Assembly: GCA_052170475.1 (NCBI GenBank)
Contig: JBQNAL010000007.1
Location: 54,673-118,672, forward strand
Direction: 5' to 3'
Length of the DNA: 64,000 bases
Origin: CAJPQU01 sp052170475
GTDB taxonomy: Bacteria; Bacillota; Negativicutes; Selenomonadales; Selenomonadaceae
Below, piece after piece: positions 26,152-34,237 of the stretch. Position 1 is the stretch's first letter; every line of letters starts with the position of its first letter. The translations under genes were made by a program, and so were the position numbers. Below the pieces are notes generated by a model. That model saw nothing but the letters and a program-made list of their open reading frames with translations. It was not told where the DNA came from and did no database searches.

Positions 26152-27972
26152 ATGAATAACAAGCGATATGTAATTTTCGGCGCCGGAGATTTTGGGCGGC
26201 AGGCGCTGGCGATGTTGGGGAAGGAACAAGTGGCGTTTTTCCTTGATAACGATACAGCGAAGGAGGGAACGATGATTGAGAGCCTTCCTGTCTACTCGTT
26301 GGCAAGCCGGAAAGACGAGCTATGCCGCTATGAGATTATCATTGCCGTGGCGCATAAGTATATTGAAGAGATCACCGTACAGCTTTCGGCATGCGGACTT
26401 ACGGCGGCAAATACTTTTGTCGCCATGAAGTATCGGGAAACGAAGAAAAAGATTGCCGAGCGGACGGATTATCTCGGCATCTATCACCGGGCGATCAGGT
26501 GGATTAAAGAACATACCTTGCCGGAAGCAGAGGGAAAGGCAATCATCGTTTCGACAGCCACGCCATTGGGGTATCCTGAAGTGACCGGGTACTACATCCC
26601 TACACTGCTGCGCTGGGGGTATCGGGATTTGGCGGTGGAGTATGCAAAGTGGCTTGTTGCCATCCAGAAAGAGGATGGTTCGTGGTACGATCCAGGCGAT
26701 CAAAGTCCCTATGTTTTCGATTCGGGGCAAATCTTAAAGGGGCTTATCGCCGTGCGGGAGATTTACCCGGCGGTGGATGAAGCCATTCAGAAAGGCGTCA
26801 CGTGGATCCTCCGTAACAAGCAGGCGGACGGGCGGTTGACGACGCCGGATGAAGCCGCGTGGGGGGATAAGAAGACTTGTTCGGAACTCGTTCATCTCTA
26901 TTGTTTGTCGCCGATTCGCGACGCGGCGAAGATTTTTCATCGTGAGGATTGGGCGCAGGCCGTGGAGGATATCCTGCGCTACTATGTAGCCAATCGGCGT
27001 GAGGAGATCATGAATTTCGATCTTCTCTCCCATTTTTACGCTTATGTCATGGAAGCATTGCTGGATTTAGGAGAAACGGCGATGGCACGGGAAGCCATGG
27101 CGAAGATGGCAGCGATCCAGACGCCGGAAGGGGCGGTGCCTGGATACAACAATGTACAATGGGTCTGCTCCACAGGCCTTTTCCAGTTAGCGTTGGTGTG
27201 GTTTCGGTTAGGGGAGAGAGAACAAGGCGAAAAAGCATTTCAGTATGCCTGCAAATTACAGAATGATTCCGGCGGATGGTATGGCAGCTATCCGGTGGAG
27301 GAGGACATGAACAACGATTACTTCTCCGCGGCAGAGATCAGTTGGGCGGTCAAATATTTTTTAGATGCCCTATACTATAAAAATAAAGCGGATTTTGACG
27401 AGTCTGCTCCGCTTTTTATGACGCATATTGATCCGAGTGACGGGCGTTATCAGGCGCTTCGGCAAACGGTTGAGGAAGCGTGCCCATTGGGGGGGGACAA
27501 TAAGGTCTTAGATGTGGGCTGCGGGAAAGGCCGCTATCTGAAAAATCTTTTGGCGGACAGGCCGGATATTCAGTTCTATGGGGTGGATATTTCGCGAAGC
27601 GTTATTGAGGAGAAGACGGAGCGCAAAATTCACTGGGGGGAAGGTTCTTTAACGCATATTCCGTTCCCAGATGCTTCTTTTCATGTAACCTACGCCTGCG
27701 AATCATTGGAACACGCGGTAGATATAGAGAGCGCCATCCGTGAGATGGCGCGCGTGACGAAGCCGGGCGGGTACATTCTCGTTATCGATAAGAATGTGGA
27801 CACACTGGGAACGCTGGAGATTACTCCATGGGAACAATGGTTTGACGAAGAAGAATTAGCGAACATCATGCGGGTATTTTGTTGCGACGTAGAAGTGATC
27901 CATGATGTGGATTATGAGGATCATTTCCAGAAGAATCTTTTTTCCGTGTGGATTGGCCGCGTGAAAGGGTGA
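26152..27972 (+). CDS. Rossmann/alpha-toroid/methyltransferase three-domain protein
   Basis: A 606-residue protein with three recognisable parts. Residues 1-95: GAG-type nucleotide-binding module (YVIFGAGDFGRQALAMLG, FFLDNDTAKEG). Residues about 110-420: an (alpha/alpha) toroid like prenyltransferase/squalene-cyclase repeats, with QW-like QKEDGSWYD, NKQADGRL and LQNDSGGWYGSYP. Residues about 445-606: a Methyltransf_11 domain with LDVGCGKG (453-460), GVDISRSV and SLEHAVD. The toroid probably binds a lipid- or glycan-linked substrate rather than cyclising terpenes, since no DXDD motif is seen. Its start has GAGGATGG upstream, 12 bases after the previous stop. Confidence 0.78.
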   Translation: MNNKRYVIFGAGDFGRQALAMLGKEQVAFFLDNDTAKEGTMIESLPVYSLASRKDELCRYEIIIAVAHKYIEEITVQLSACGLTAANTFVAMKYRETKKKIAERTDYLGIYHRAIRWIKEHTLPEAEGKAIIVSTATPLGYPEVTGYYIPTLLRWGYRDLAVEYAKWLVAIQKEDGSWYDPGDQSPYVFDSGQILKGLIAVREIYPAVDEAIQKGVTWILRNKQADGRLTTPDEAAWGDKKTCSELVHLYCLSPIRDAAKIFHREDWAQAVEDILRYYVANRREEIMNFDLLSHFYAYVMEALLDLGETAMAREAMAKMAAIQTPEGAVPGYNNVQWVCSTGLFQLALVWFRLGEREQGEKAFQYACKLQNDSGGWYGSYPVEEDMNNDYFSAAEISWAVKYFLDALYYKNKADFDESAPLFMTHIDPSDGRYQALRQTVEEACPLGGDNKVLDVGCGKGRYLKNLLADRPDIQFYGVDISRSVIEEKTERKIHWGEGSLTHIPFPDASFHVTYACESLEHAVDIESAIREMARVTKPGGYILVIDKNVDTLGTLEITPWEQWFDEEELANIMRVFCCDVEVIHDVDYEDHFQKNLFSVWIGRVKG

Positions 27973-27977
27973 ATTTG

Positions 27978-29114
27978 ATGGAGCGGGAAAAACCAATCGT
28001 ATCCGTTGTATTGCCTTCCTATAATGGAGCGCGTTACATAGAAGAGTCTATTGATAGTGTTTTACGGCAGACTTTTTCCAATTGGGAACTTATTTTAGTG
28101 AACGATGGTTCGACAGATAGGACAAGAGATATCATGGAGGCTTATGCGGCAAAAGACGGTCGTATTCGGGTCATTCATAACGATCCGAACCAACGCTTGC
28201 CGCGATCCCTGAATATCGGCTTTCGACAGGCGCGGGGGAAATATCTGACGTGGACGTCGGATGATAATCGATATCTCCCTCGTGCCATTAAAGTGATGGT
28301 TCAGGCATTGGATGCGGATCCGGCGGCACCTATGGTCAGTGCTGAAATGGAATGTATCGACGAGAGTGGCGCTGTCACCGGAGGGTATCCGGTGTATGAG
28401 GATCATCTCATTTGGGCGGAAGATCTGGTGGGCGCTTGTTTTATGTACCGGCGAGAGGCTTTGGCAAAAGTAGGGGAGTACGATCCGGCGAAGGTCTATG
28501 TAGAAGATTACGACTATTGGCTTCGCCTTCGCGTGGCTATGGGAGAAATAAAGAGAGTTCCCGAGATGCTCTATCAATATCGTAGACATGGGGCGAGTTT
28601 GACGGCGACAAAGGCGAAAGCGATTCGGCGACAGAACGCGCGGCTTCATTTGGCGTATCAAAAGGAAATCCTTCAAGCGTATAATGAAGAACCTGATATG
28701 TTGTGTGCCATTTATTATGATTTTGTTATGGGGGGAATGGAAGATTCGGATTTCGCGACGACCCTGTATCAACGATTGCCAGAGGTTCATGGCGAGCGAA
28801 AAATGATGGATAAAAATAGGCCAATGATGGTTTTTGGCGCTGGAGAATTCGGCGAAAAAATGGTCGAGCTTTTCGGCGATCGGGTCATTGGGTTCATTGA
28901 TAACAGTCCGCAGAAAATCGGACAGAAAAAAGATAACCGGGAAATCATCTCTTTCAGCGAGTATTGCCGTCGCTACGGGCAGAATGAGGATACGCTCTTA
29001 GTGCTGGCCATTGGCGGCAGGCATTTATATCATGTGATACAACAGGTAAAAAAGCAGGGGGTTCGTGATTTCTTTACCTATCAACGTGCGATGTGTATGG
29101 CTGAAACAGCATAG
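27978..29114 (+). CDS. GT2 glycosyltransferase with C-terminal GAG module
   Basis: A 378-residue protein. The family-2 glycosyltransferase domain starts at the N-terminus (VSVVLPSYNGARYIEESI, LVNDGSTD) with TSDDN in the DXD position and EDYDYWLRL later. After about residue 280, a Rossmann module MMVFGAGEFGEKMVELFG with GFIDNSPQKIG follows, the same kind found N-terminally in neighbouring methyltransferases. ATG 27978 starts the domain directly and has AAAGGGTGA upstream; it lies five bases after the previous stop. It probably adds a sugar to the surface glycan. Confidence 0.85.
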   Translation: MEREKPIVSVVLPSYNGARYIEESIDSVLRQTFSNWELILVNDGSTDRTRDIMEAYAAKDGRIRVIHNDPNQRLPRSLNIGFRQARGKYLTWTSDDNRYLPRAIKVMVQALDADPAAPMVSAEMECIDESGAVTGGYPVYEDHLIWAEDLVGACFMYRREALAKVGEYDPAKVYVEDYDYWLRLRVAMGEIKRVPEMLYQYRRHGASLTATKAKAIRRQNARLHLAYQKEILQAYNEEPDMLCAIYYDFVMGGMEDSDFATTLYQRLPEVHGERKMMDKNRPMMVFGAGEFGEKMVELFGDRVIGFIDNSPQKIGQKKDNREIISFSEYCRRYGQNEDTLLVLAIGGRHLYHVIQQVKKQGVRDFFTYQRAMCMAETA

Positions 29115-29250
29115 ACGAAAAGAGGCATGAATGCTTGGGGGAAAGGGCTAAGGACGATACGGGTTTTATTGTTTGGAACGGGAGAGTATGGAGCGGTCGG
29201 GAAGCGGCGCGACGAGTGATAAAAGTACATGGAGGACGGAGCGTACGGTC

Positions 29251-30525
29251 ATGAAGGAACCTTTAATCAGCGTAGTCGTGCCAATTTATAATGTGCAGGC
29301 ATACGTGGGAAAGTGTGTCGAGTCGCTTTTGCAGCAGACGCATACAGCGTGTGAGATCATTCTTGTCGATGATGGGTCGACGGATGGATCGGGCGCCATT
29401 TGTGATCGATATGCGAGGGAGGACGCGCGGATTGTCGTGCGCCATCAGGCGAATCAAGGCGTTTCCTCTGCGCGTAATGCCGGCATCGCCGCGGCGCGAG
29501 GCGAATTTTTGGCGTTTGTCGATCCTGATGATTGGGTGGAGGCGGAGTACTTAGCAGAATTGGCAGCTCCTTTGCAGCAGGATGACACCTTGGATATGGT
29601 CGTCGGCTGCTTTTATCTGCGGGAGGACGGGCAGGGCGTAACGATCAGCGCGGGGAAAAAAGGGGCGGAAGGGTATCTTGCGGCGAAGGACAGATTGCGG
29701 CAGATGATGGATGGGGTGTATTGGGATGAGTCTCTTTGCGGCAAGCTGTATAAAAGGGCATTGTGGGCTGAGTTTTCTTTTCCCGATACGCTGCAAGTAG
29801 GAGAAGATTTGTACGCGAACTGGCATCTTTTGCAGCGTGCGGGGACAGTCTACTACACGCCTTCCCAGCGCTATCATTATGCGCTGCGGGAGGGGAGCTT
29901 GACGAATCTTCCCCAGCCGGAGGGACGCTTCGGTTTTTTGACGGCACTTCATGAGATTGAAATGACGAGGGCGGCTCAAGAAGATGAGGCACTCCACCAT
30001 TCGGTACAGGCGAAGTTCTTGGATGTCTATCGCGATGTGGTGCGCCGGATGGTCTTAGACACCCAAAGAGCGTACACGGCAAAGCTCCAGTCTATTTCGC
30101 AAGCGATGAGTGAGCAGGTGACGGCAGCCGCTAAGGCTTGCGTTGCGGAACCTGAAATACTGCGCGTGATGATGGAGCGCGCAGGCAGCTATGAGGGTAT
30201 GATTCGCCATTATCAGAAGTTTCTTGAGGACTTGCGGCGCATCGCGGAGCAGGGGGCGCTCTATCTTTACGGGGCGGGGACGTATGCGATGGCGGCACAG
30301 AAGGCATTGGCTGCGCAGGGCATTACGATTCGCGGATTTATCATCAGCGATGATCGGGCGGCGCTCTCTCGTTCGCCAGATGGGGAACACCCTGTGTCCT
30401 TTTTGCGGCAGGTTTCCGTGGAGGAACTCTCCACCGGCGTTTTGATCTGTTTGGGGCTTCGCGATATGGAAATGGTTCTGCCTAGGATTCGACAGAGAGG
30501 CATTCGACAGATCTTTTACTGGTGA
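29251..30525 (+). CDS. GT2 glycosyltransferase with C-terminal GAG module
   Basis: A 424-residue protein. GT2 motifs: ISVVVPIYNVQAYVGKCVES, LVDDGSTDGS, NQGVSSARNAGI and FVDPDDW (DXD). QVGEDLYANW follows in the acceptor region, as in capsular and O-antigen GT2 enzymes. Around residue 350, a Rossmann-like module begins at LYLYGAGTYAMAAQKAL. The start is uncertain: ATG 29251 fits the family alignment but lacks a good ribosome-binding site; ATG 29188 and TTG 29173 upstream give a Ser/Arg-rich extension without family features. A gap of about 135 bases precedes it. Confidence 0.82.
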   Translation: MKEPLISVVVPIYNVQAYVGKCVESLLQQTHTACEIILVDDGSTDGSGAICDRYAREDARIVVRHQANQGVSSARNAGIAAARGEFLAFVDPDDWVEAEYLAELAAPLQQDDTLDMVVGCFYLREDGQGVTISAGKKGAEGYLAAKDRLRQMMDGVYWDESLCGKLYKRALWAEFSFPDTLQVGEDLYANWHLLQRAGTVYYTPSQRYHYALREGSLTNLPQPEGRFGFLTALHEIEMTRAAQEDEALHHSVQAKFLDVYRDVVRRMVLDTQRAYTAKLQSISQAMSEQVTAAAKACVAEPEILRVMMERAGSYEGMIRHYQKFLEDLRRIAEQGALYLYGAGTYAMAAQKALAAQGITIRGFIISDDRAALSRSPDGEHPVSFLRQVSVEELSTGVLICLGLRDMEMVLPRIRQRGIRQIFYW

Positions 30526-30596
30526 GGTGGGGGTAAAGTGTTTGAGCCAAATATACGATACATTGGATAGATGGTTTTGACAGGGAGGCGTAGCGA

Positions 30597-31325
30597 ATGA
30601 AAGCGATTATTATGGCGGCGGGGGTAGGCAGCCGGATCAGCCGACATGTGGATAAGCCGAAGTGTTTGTTGGAGATCGAGGGGAAGGCGATTTTGCGCCG
30701 GACGTGTGAGATGCTGCTCAAGAATGAGATTCAGCCGACCATCGTGGTAGGCTATCAGCACCAAATGATCGAGCGGGAGATTTCGAGTCTTGGGGTCACG
30801 ACCCTTTATAACCCCTTTTATCGGGTGACGAACAGCTTGGGGTCGCTGTGGTTCGCACGGGATTTTATTCCCGATGATGAAGATTTATTTCTCATGAATG
30901 CCGATGTGTTCTGGGAGCAGGATATTTTGGATATTCTCTTGGACGAGGATAAAGATGCGCTCCTTTTGGCCGATTCCTCCTTGGTGCGCCTCAACGAAGG
31001 GGATTACTTCTTCGGATGCGAAGGGAATAAGATCGTGCAATACGGCAAAGAGTTAGAGCGTGAGATCCGCACCCATGAATATGTGGGCGTGGGGCGTGTT
31101 AAGCCGGCGTTCATGCCGTCGTTTAAGGCGATGATGCATGCGCTCATCGAGGCGGAGCAGTACAATTTCTGGTGGGAAGATATTCTTTATCAGTGCAGCA
31201 CAGAGCAGGACGTCTATGTTCGCGATGTGGCCGGACATTTCTGGGCTGAAGTCGACTACATTGAAGACTATGAGCGCATCATGGATTACATTTGGAAGCG
31301 CAATCAGGTGGGCGGAAACAAATAA
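30597..31325 (+). CDS. LicC/PntC-like cytidylyltransferase
   Basis: A 242-residue sugar-nucleotidyltransferase-fold protein. MKAIIMAAGVGSRI and DKPKCLLEIEGK are the NTP-binding motifs, FLMNADVFWEQ is the metal-binding region and NFWWEDIL and AEVDYIEDYER close the site, as in LicC-type phosphocholine cytidylyltransferases and PntC, which makes CDP-AEP. Since an AEP pathway and LicD genes surround it, CTP:AEP cytidylyltransferase is the best guess; CTP:phosphocholine is the alternative, but no choline genes are seen. GGGAGG precedes the ATG by eight bases. The next gene is a LicD, the enzyme that would use the CDP donor. Confidence 0.82.
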   Translation: MKAIIMAAGVGSRISRHVDKPKCLLEIEGKAILRRTCEMLLKNEIQPTIVVGYQHQMIEREISSLGVTTLYNPFYRVTNSLGSLWFARDFIPDDEDLFLMNADVFWEQDILDILLDEDKDALLLADSSLVRLNEGDYFFGCEGNKIVQYGKELEREIRTHEYVGVGRVKPAFMPSFKAMMHALIEAEQYNFWWEDILYQCSTEQDVYVRDVAGHFWAEVDYIEDYERIMDYIWKRNQVGGNK

Positions 31326-31346
31326 GCAGGGCGGAGATGCGAGTAC

Positions 31347-32258
31347 ATGGAGGATACGAAAGCGATCACATTGGATGCGGGGCATTTGCACAAATTGCAG
31401 AGGGAGCTTTTGGAGATTTTGCTGGAGTTTGATCGGATCTGTAAGGCGGCGGGGATTCGTTATGTGCTGTCCTCGGGGACGCTTTTAGGTGCGGTACGTC
31501 ATCAAGGCTTCATTCCATGGGATGATGATATGGATGTGGATATGCTCCGGCCGGACTATGAGCGGTTCTGCCAAGTCGTCGATCAGTTCATCAATCATGA
31601 GCGGTTCTTCTTTCAAAATACGGATACAGATACTGGCTATCGTTGGGTGTTTGGGAAAATGCGGCGGAAAAATACGGAATATATCCGTGTCGGGCAGACG
31701 CATTTAAGGCAGCAAACAGGCCTTTGCATTGATGTTTTTCCGCTGGATGAGGCGCAGGGCGAGGGCTTCGGGCAGTGGCTGCGCTTTCGGGCGGCTTCCT
31801 TGTGCCGGAAATTTTTATGGTCGCCTGTGGGGGCGCGGCACGCTTCGTCAGCCATGGCGCGATATTTTTTTTGGCTTTTGTCGAAGGTGCCGCGCGATTG
31901 GGTTTTGGCCTGCTATCGGCGCATTGTCATAGGGAGTCGCCATCATACAGACGGCGCACGATTGGTTTCGTATAACGCCGATGATGTTTTGGATAAATCA
32001 TATGAGCGTAGCTGGTTTGAGAAGACCGTTGACTTAGCCTTTGAAGGACATCCGTTCCCAGTACCGCAAGGATATGACGAAGTATTGACGCTTTCGTATG
32101 GCGATTATATGCGCCTACCGCCGCCTGCGGAGCAAAAGGGGGTGGCAGATGCCTTCGTGATTCGCTTTTCGGATGGCGAAACGCTCTGTGGGGATGACGG
32201 GAACTTTGCAGGGGGTGGGTCAGCCCCTAGGGGCGGCCATACAGGAATGAAGGAGTAA
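31347..32258 (+). CDS. LicD-family phospho/phosphonotransferase
   Basis: A 303-residue LicD protein. The signature SSGTLLGAVRHQGFIPWDDD is intact, with D59, D60, D61 and D63, followed by GLCIDVFPLDE. LicD enzymes move phosphocholine or a similar head group from a CDP donor to a sugar hydroxyl. Here the donor is likely CDP-AEP, given the adjacent cytidylyltransferase (21-base gap) and AEP aminotransferase gene. It is more distant from the three LicD proteins further downstream, which share an N-terminal DLYRDE block that this one lacks. The C-terminal 30 residues are Gly-rich and unlike the family. Confidence 0.88.
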   Translation: MEDTKAITLDAGHLHKLQRELLEILLEFDRICKAAGIRYVLSSGTLLGAVRHQGFIPWDDDMDVDMLRPDYERFCQVVDQFINHERFFFQNTDTDTGYRWVFGKMRRKNTEYIRVGQTHLRQQTGLCIDVFPLDEAQGEGFGQWLRFRAASLCRKFLWSPVGARHASSAMARYFFWLLSKVPRDWVLACYRRIVIGSRHHTDGARLVSYNADDVLDKSYERSWFEKTVDLAFEGHPFPVPQGYDEVLTLSYGDYMRLPPPAEQKGVADAFVIRFSDGETLCGDDGNFAGGGSAPRGGHTGMKE

Positions 32259-32279
32259 GGAAGCAGAAATGAGGAGAGA

Positions 32280-33041
32280 ATGATGAAGGATCGAGTGCTG
32301 CGTGACCGTGTGGCGTTGAATTATGAGGCCATACAGAAATTTTTTGATGACCGTGGGGAAAATCAGGCGTTGAAAAGTAAGTACAACTATGTGTTGTTTC
32401 AAGATCAAGAGCCAGAATTGGCGGTGCGCCGCGATGCACAGGAGCAGGAAAAGATCGGGGCGCTGCTTTCGCTGCAAAAGCCGCTCCGCGTGCTGGACGT
32501 CGGCTGCGGCATTGGTCGCTGGGGCGAGTATCTGCTAGCGCACGGGGCGTATTATGTGGGGATCGACGGCAGTGCCAAAATGATTGAGCGGGCGGAGCAG
32601 AATCTGAAGCCGCATGGTGCCAAACGATTGGCGACCGGTTTTTTTCAAGACCTCTTATCTATTCTGGTGGAATTGGGAGAGACAGAGCCGTTTGATCTCA
32701 TTTTAGTCAACGGCGTGTTCATGTATCTGAATGATGAAGATTTTGAGCAGGCACTGCAAGATATTCAGCGGGTAGCGGGCAAGGACTGTGAGATATATGT
32801 GAAAGAGAGCATGGGCGTCAAGGAGCGGCTCACGCTGAATCAGTTTTTTTCGGAGGAGCTTCATCAGCAGTATAGCGCGATTTATCGTTCCATTGCGGAG
32901 TATCGGGAGAGTTTTGAAACATCGTTGACGACTGCGTATGATTTGGTGCAGGAAGGGATGCTTTTTGACGACGACCTGCGCAATCACAAGGAAACCACCG
33001 ATTATTATTTTGTGTGGAAGCGTCGGCAGGCGAACGCTTGA
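32280..33041 (+). CDS. Class I SAM methyltransferase
   Basis: A 253-residue methyltransferase with VLDVGCGIGRWGEYL (71-85), GIDGSAKMIERAEQN and FDLILVNGVFMYLNDEDF. It lacks the GAG module of its relatives in the window. It starts at ATG 32280 (or 32283), six bases after GAGGAG. It lies between a LicD and the AEP aminotransferase, so N-methylation of the aminophosphonate is an attractive possibility; this is only inferred from position. Sugar O-methylation is the alternative. Confidence 0.82.
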   Translation: MMKDRVLRDRVALNYEAIQKFFDDRGENQALKSKYNYVLFQDQEPELAVRRDAQEQEKIGALLSLQKPLRVLDVGCGIGRWGEYLLAHGAYYVGIDGSAKMIERAEQNLKPHGAKRLATGFFQDLLSILVELGETEPFDLILVNGVFMYLNDEDFEQALQDIQRVAGKDCEIYVKESMGVKERLTLNQFFSEELHQQYSAIYRSIAEYRESFETSLTTAYDLVQEGMLFDDDLRNHKETTDYYFVWKRRQANA

Positions 33042-33056
33042 GGGAGGGGGCGCGCA

Positions 33057-34133
33057 GTGCGTTTATTTACGGTTGGCCCTGTGGAGATGCGCGACGAGAT
33101 TCGCGCGCTTGGCGGCGAGGCGGTACCTTATTTTCGAACGCCGGAGTTTTCGGATTTGATGCTGGATTCCGATCGGTTGCTGAAAAAAATGATGGGGACG
33201 GCGGAAACGTCCCGGTCTATCTACCTGACGGCTTCGGGCAGCGGGGCGATGGAAGCTGCGGTTTTGAACTGCTTCACGCCGGACGATCGGCTGTTGGTCG
33301 TAAACGGTGGCTCTTTTGGGCAGCGGTTCGTGGATATATGCGGGATTCATGGGATTCCCCACGAAGAGATCCGGCTGGCGGAGGATGAAGCTTTGTCGGC
33401 GGAACACTTTGCGGCGTTTGACGATGTCCCGTTGACGGGGGTCTTGGTCAATATTGACGAAACTTCGACGGGGCAGCTTTACGATATTCGACTGCTGACT
33501 GATTTTTGTCAGCGGCGTGGGCTTTATCTGATGGTGGACGCGATCAGTTCCTTCCTTTGCGATCCTTATGAGATGGATCGATGGGGGATCGATGTGACGA
33601 TCATCAGCTCGCAAAAGGGGCTTTGCGTGCCGCCGGGAATGTCTGTGGTGGTTCTCAATCGGCGCATTTGGGAGGAGCGTGTGGAAAAGAGCACGCTTCG
33701 GTCGCTTTATTTTGATTTTCGCGCGTACGCAGAGGATTTTAAGCGTGGGCAGACGCCCTTTACCCCGGCGGTGGGGATCTGCGTGCAGATGAATCGATCC
33801 CTGCACTTGATCGAGGCGCAAGGATTGGCGTCGCATTTAGCACACGTTGCCGAGGTGGCGAGAGATTTTCGGGCAAAGGCAGTCGCACGATTGCCGGTCA
33901 AGGTGCCGGCCTATCCGCTGTCGAATGCGATCACCCCGCTCGTCTTCTCAGCGGGGGAGGCGTATCGCGTCTTTGCCATCTTAAAAGAGTCGTATGGCGT
34001 CGTGGTGAATCCCACAGGCGGCGCTTTGCATGACAAGGTATTGCGGGTGGCGCACATCGGGAAAACGGATGTACAGGATAATGATTTTTTGTTGGACTGC
34101 ATGGAAAATGCGATCCGGCAGGCGCAGCAATGA
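33057..34133 (+). CDS. 2-aminoethylphosphonate aminotransferase-like (class V)
   Basis: A 358-residue fold-I PLP enzyme of the class V group that includes AEP:pyruvate aminotransferase (PhnW) and alanine-glyoxylate aminotransferase. FTVGPVEM opens the protein, YLTASGSGAMEAA binds the PLP phosphate, VDAISSF holds the PLP-ring Asp, and SSQKGLCVPPG carries the Schiff-base Lys (K187). In a gene set with PEP mutase and Ppd it would run from phosphonoacetaldehyde to AEP. The predicted start is GTG, six bases after AGGGAGGGGG. A strong terminator follows, ending this transcription unit. Alternative amino donors or substrates cannot be excluded. Confidence 0.85.
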   Translation: MRLFTVGPVEMRDEIRALGGEAVPYFRTPEFSDLMLDSDRLLKKMMGTAETSRSIYLTASGSGAMEAAVLNCFTPDDRLLVVNGGSFGQRFVDICGIHGIPHEEIRLAEDEALSAEHFAAFDDVPLTGVLVNIDETSTGQLYDIRLLTDFCQRRGLYLMVDAISSFLCDPYEMDRWGIDVTIISSQKGLCVPPGMSVVVLNRRIWEERVEKSTLRSLYFDFRAYAEDFKRGQTPFTPAVGICVQMNRSLHLIEAQGLASHLAHVAEVARDFRAKAVARLPVKVPAYPLSNAITPLVFSAGEAYRVFAILKESYGVVVNPTGGALHDKVLRVAHIGKTDVQDNDFLLDCMENAIRQAQQ

Positions 34134-34141
34134 GCGAAAGG

Positions 34142-34164
34142 GCGGCGGAGACGCCGCTTTTTTT
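34142..34164 (+). terminator. Intrinsic terminator after the AEP aminotransferase gene
   Basis: GCGGCG and CGCCGC pair around a GAGA loop and are followed by seven T, nine bases after the aminotransferase stop. It separates the phosphonate unit from the following LicD cluster. Confidence 0.88.
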
Positions 34165-34237
34165 GTGGCAGGGCAGGGCTTTTCGTGCGTCATGACGAAT
34201 AGTTCCACTTGGATGTTGTTGAGGGAGATGAACATAG

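Noticed and set aside
32224..32233. CCCCTAGGGG palindrome at the end of the first LicD gene
   Set aside because: Ten bases in a GC-rich coding region; no second copy nearby and no functional context.
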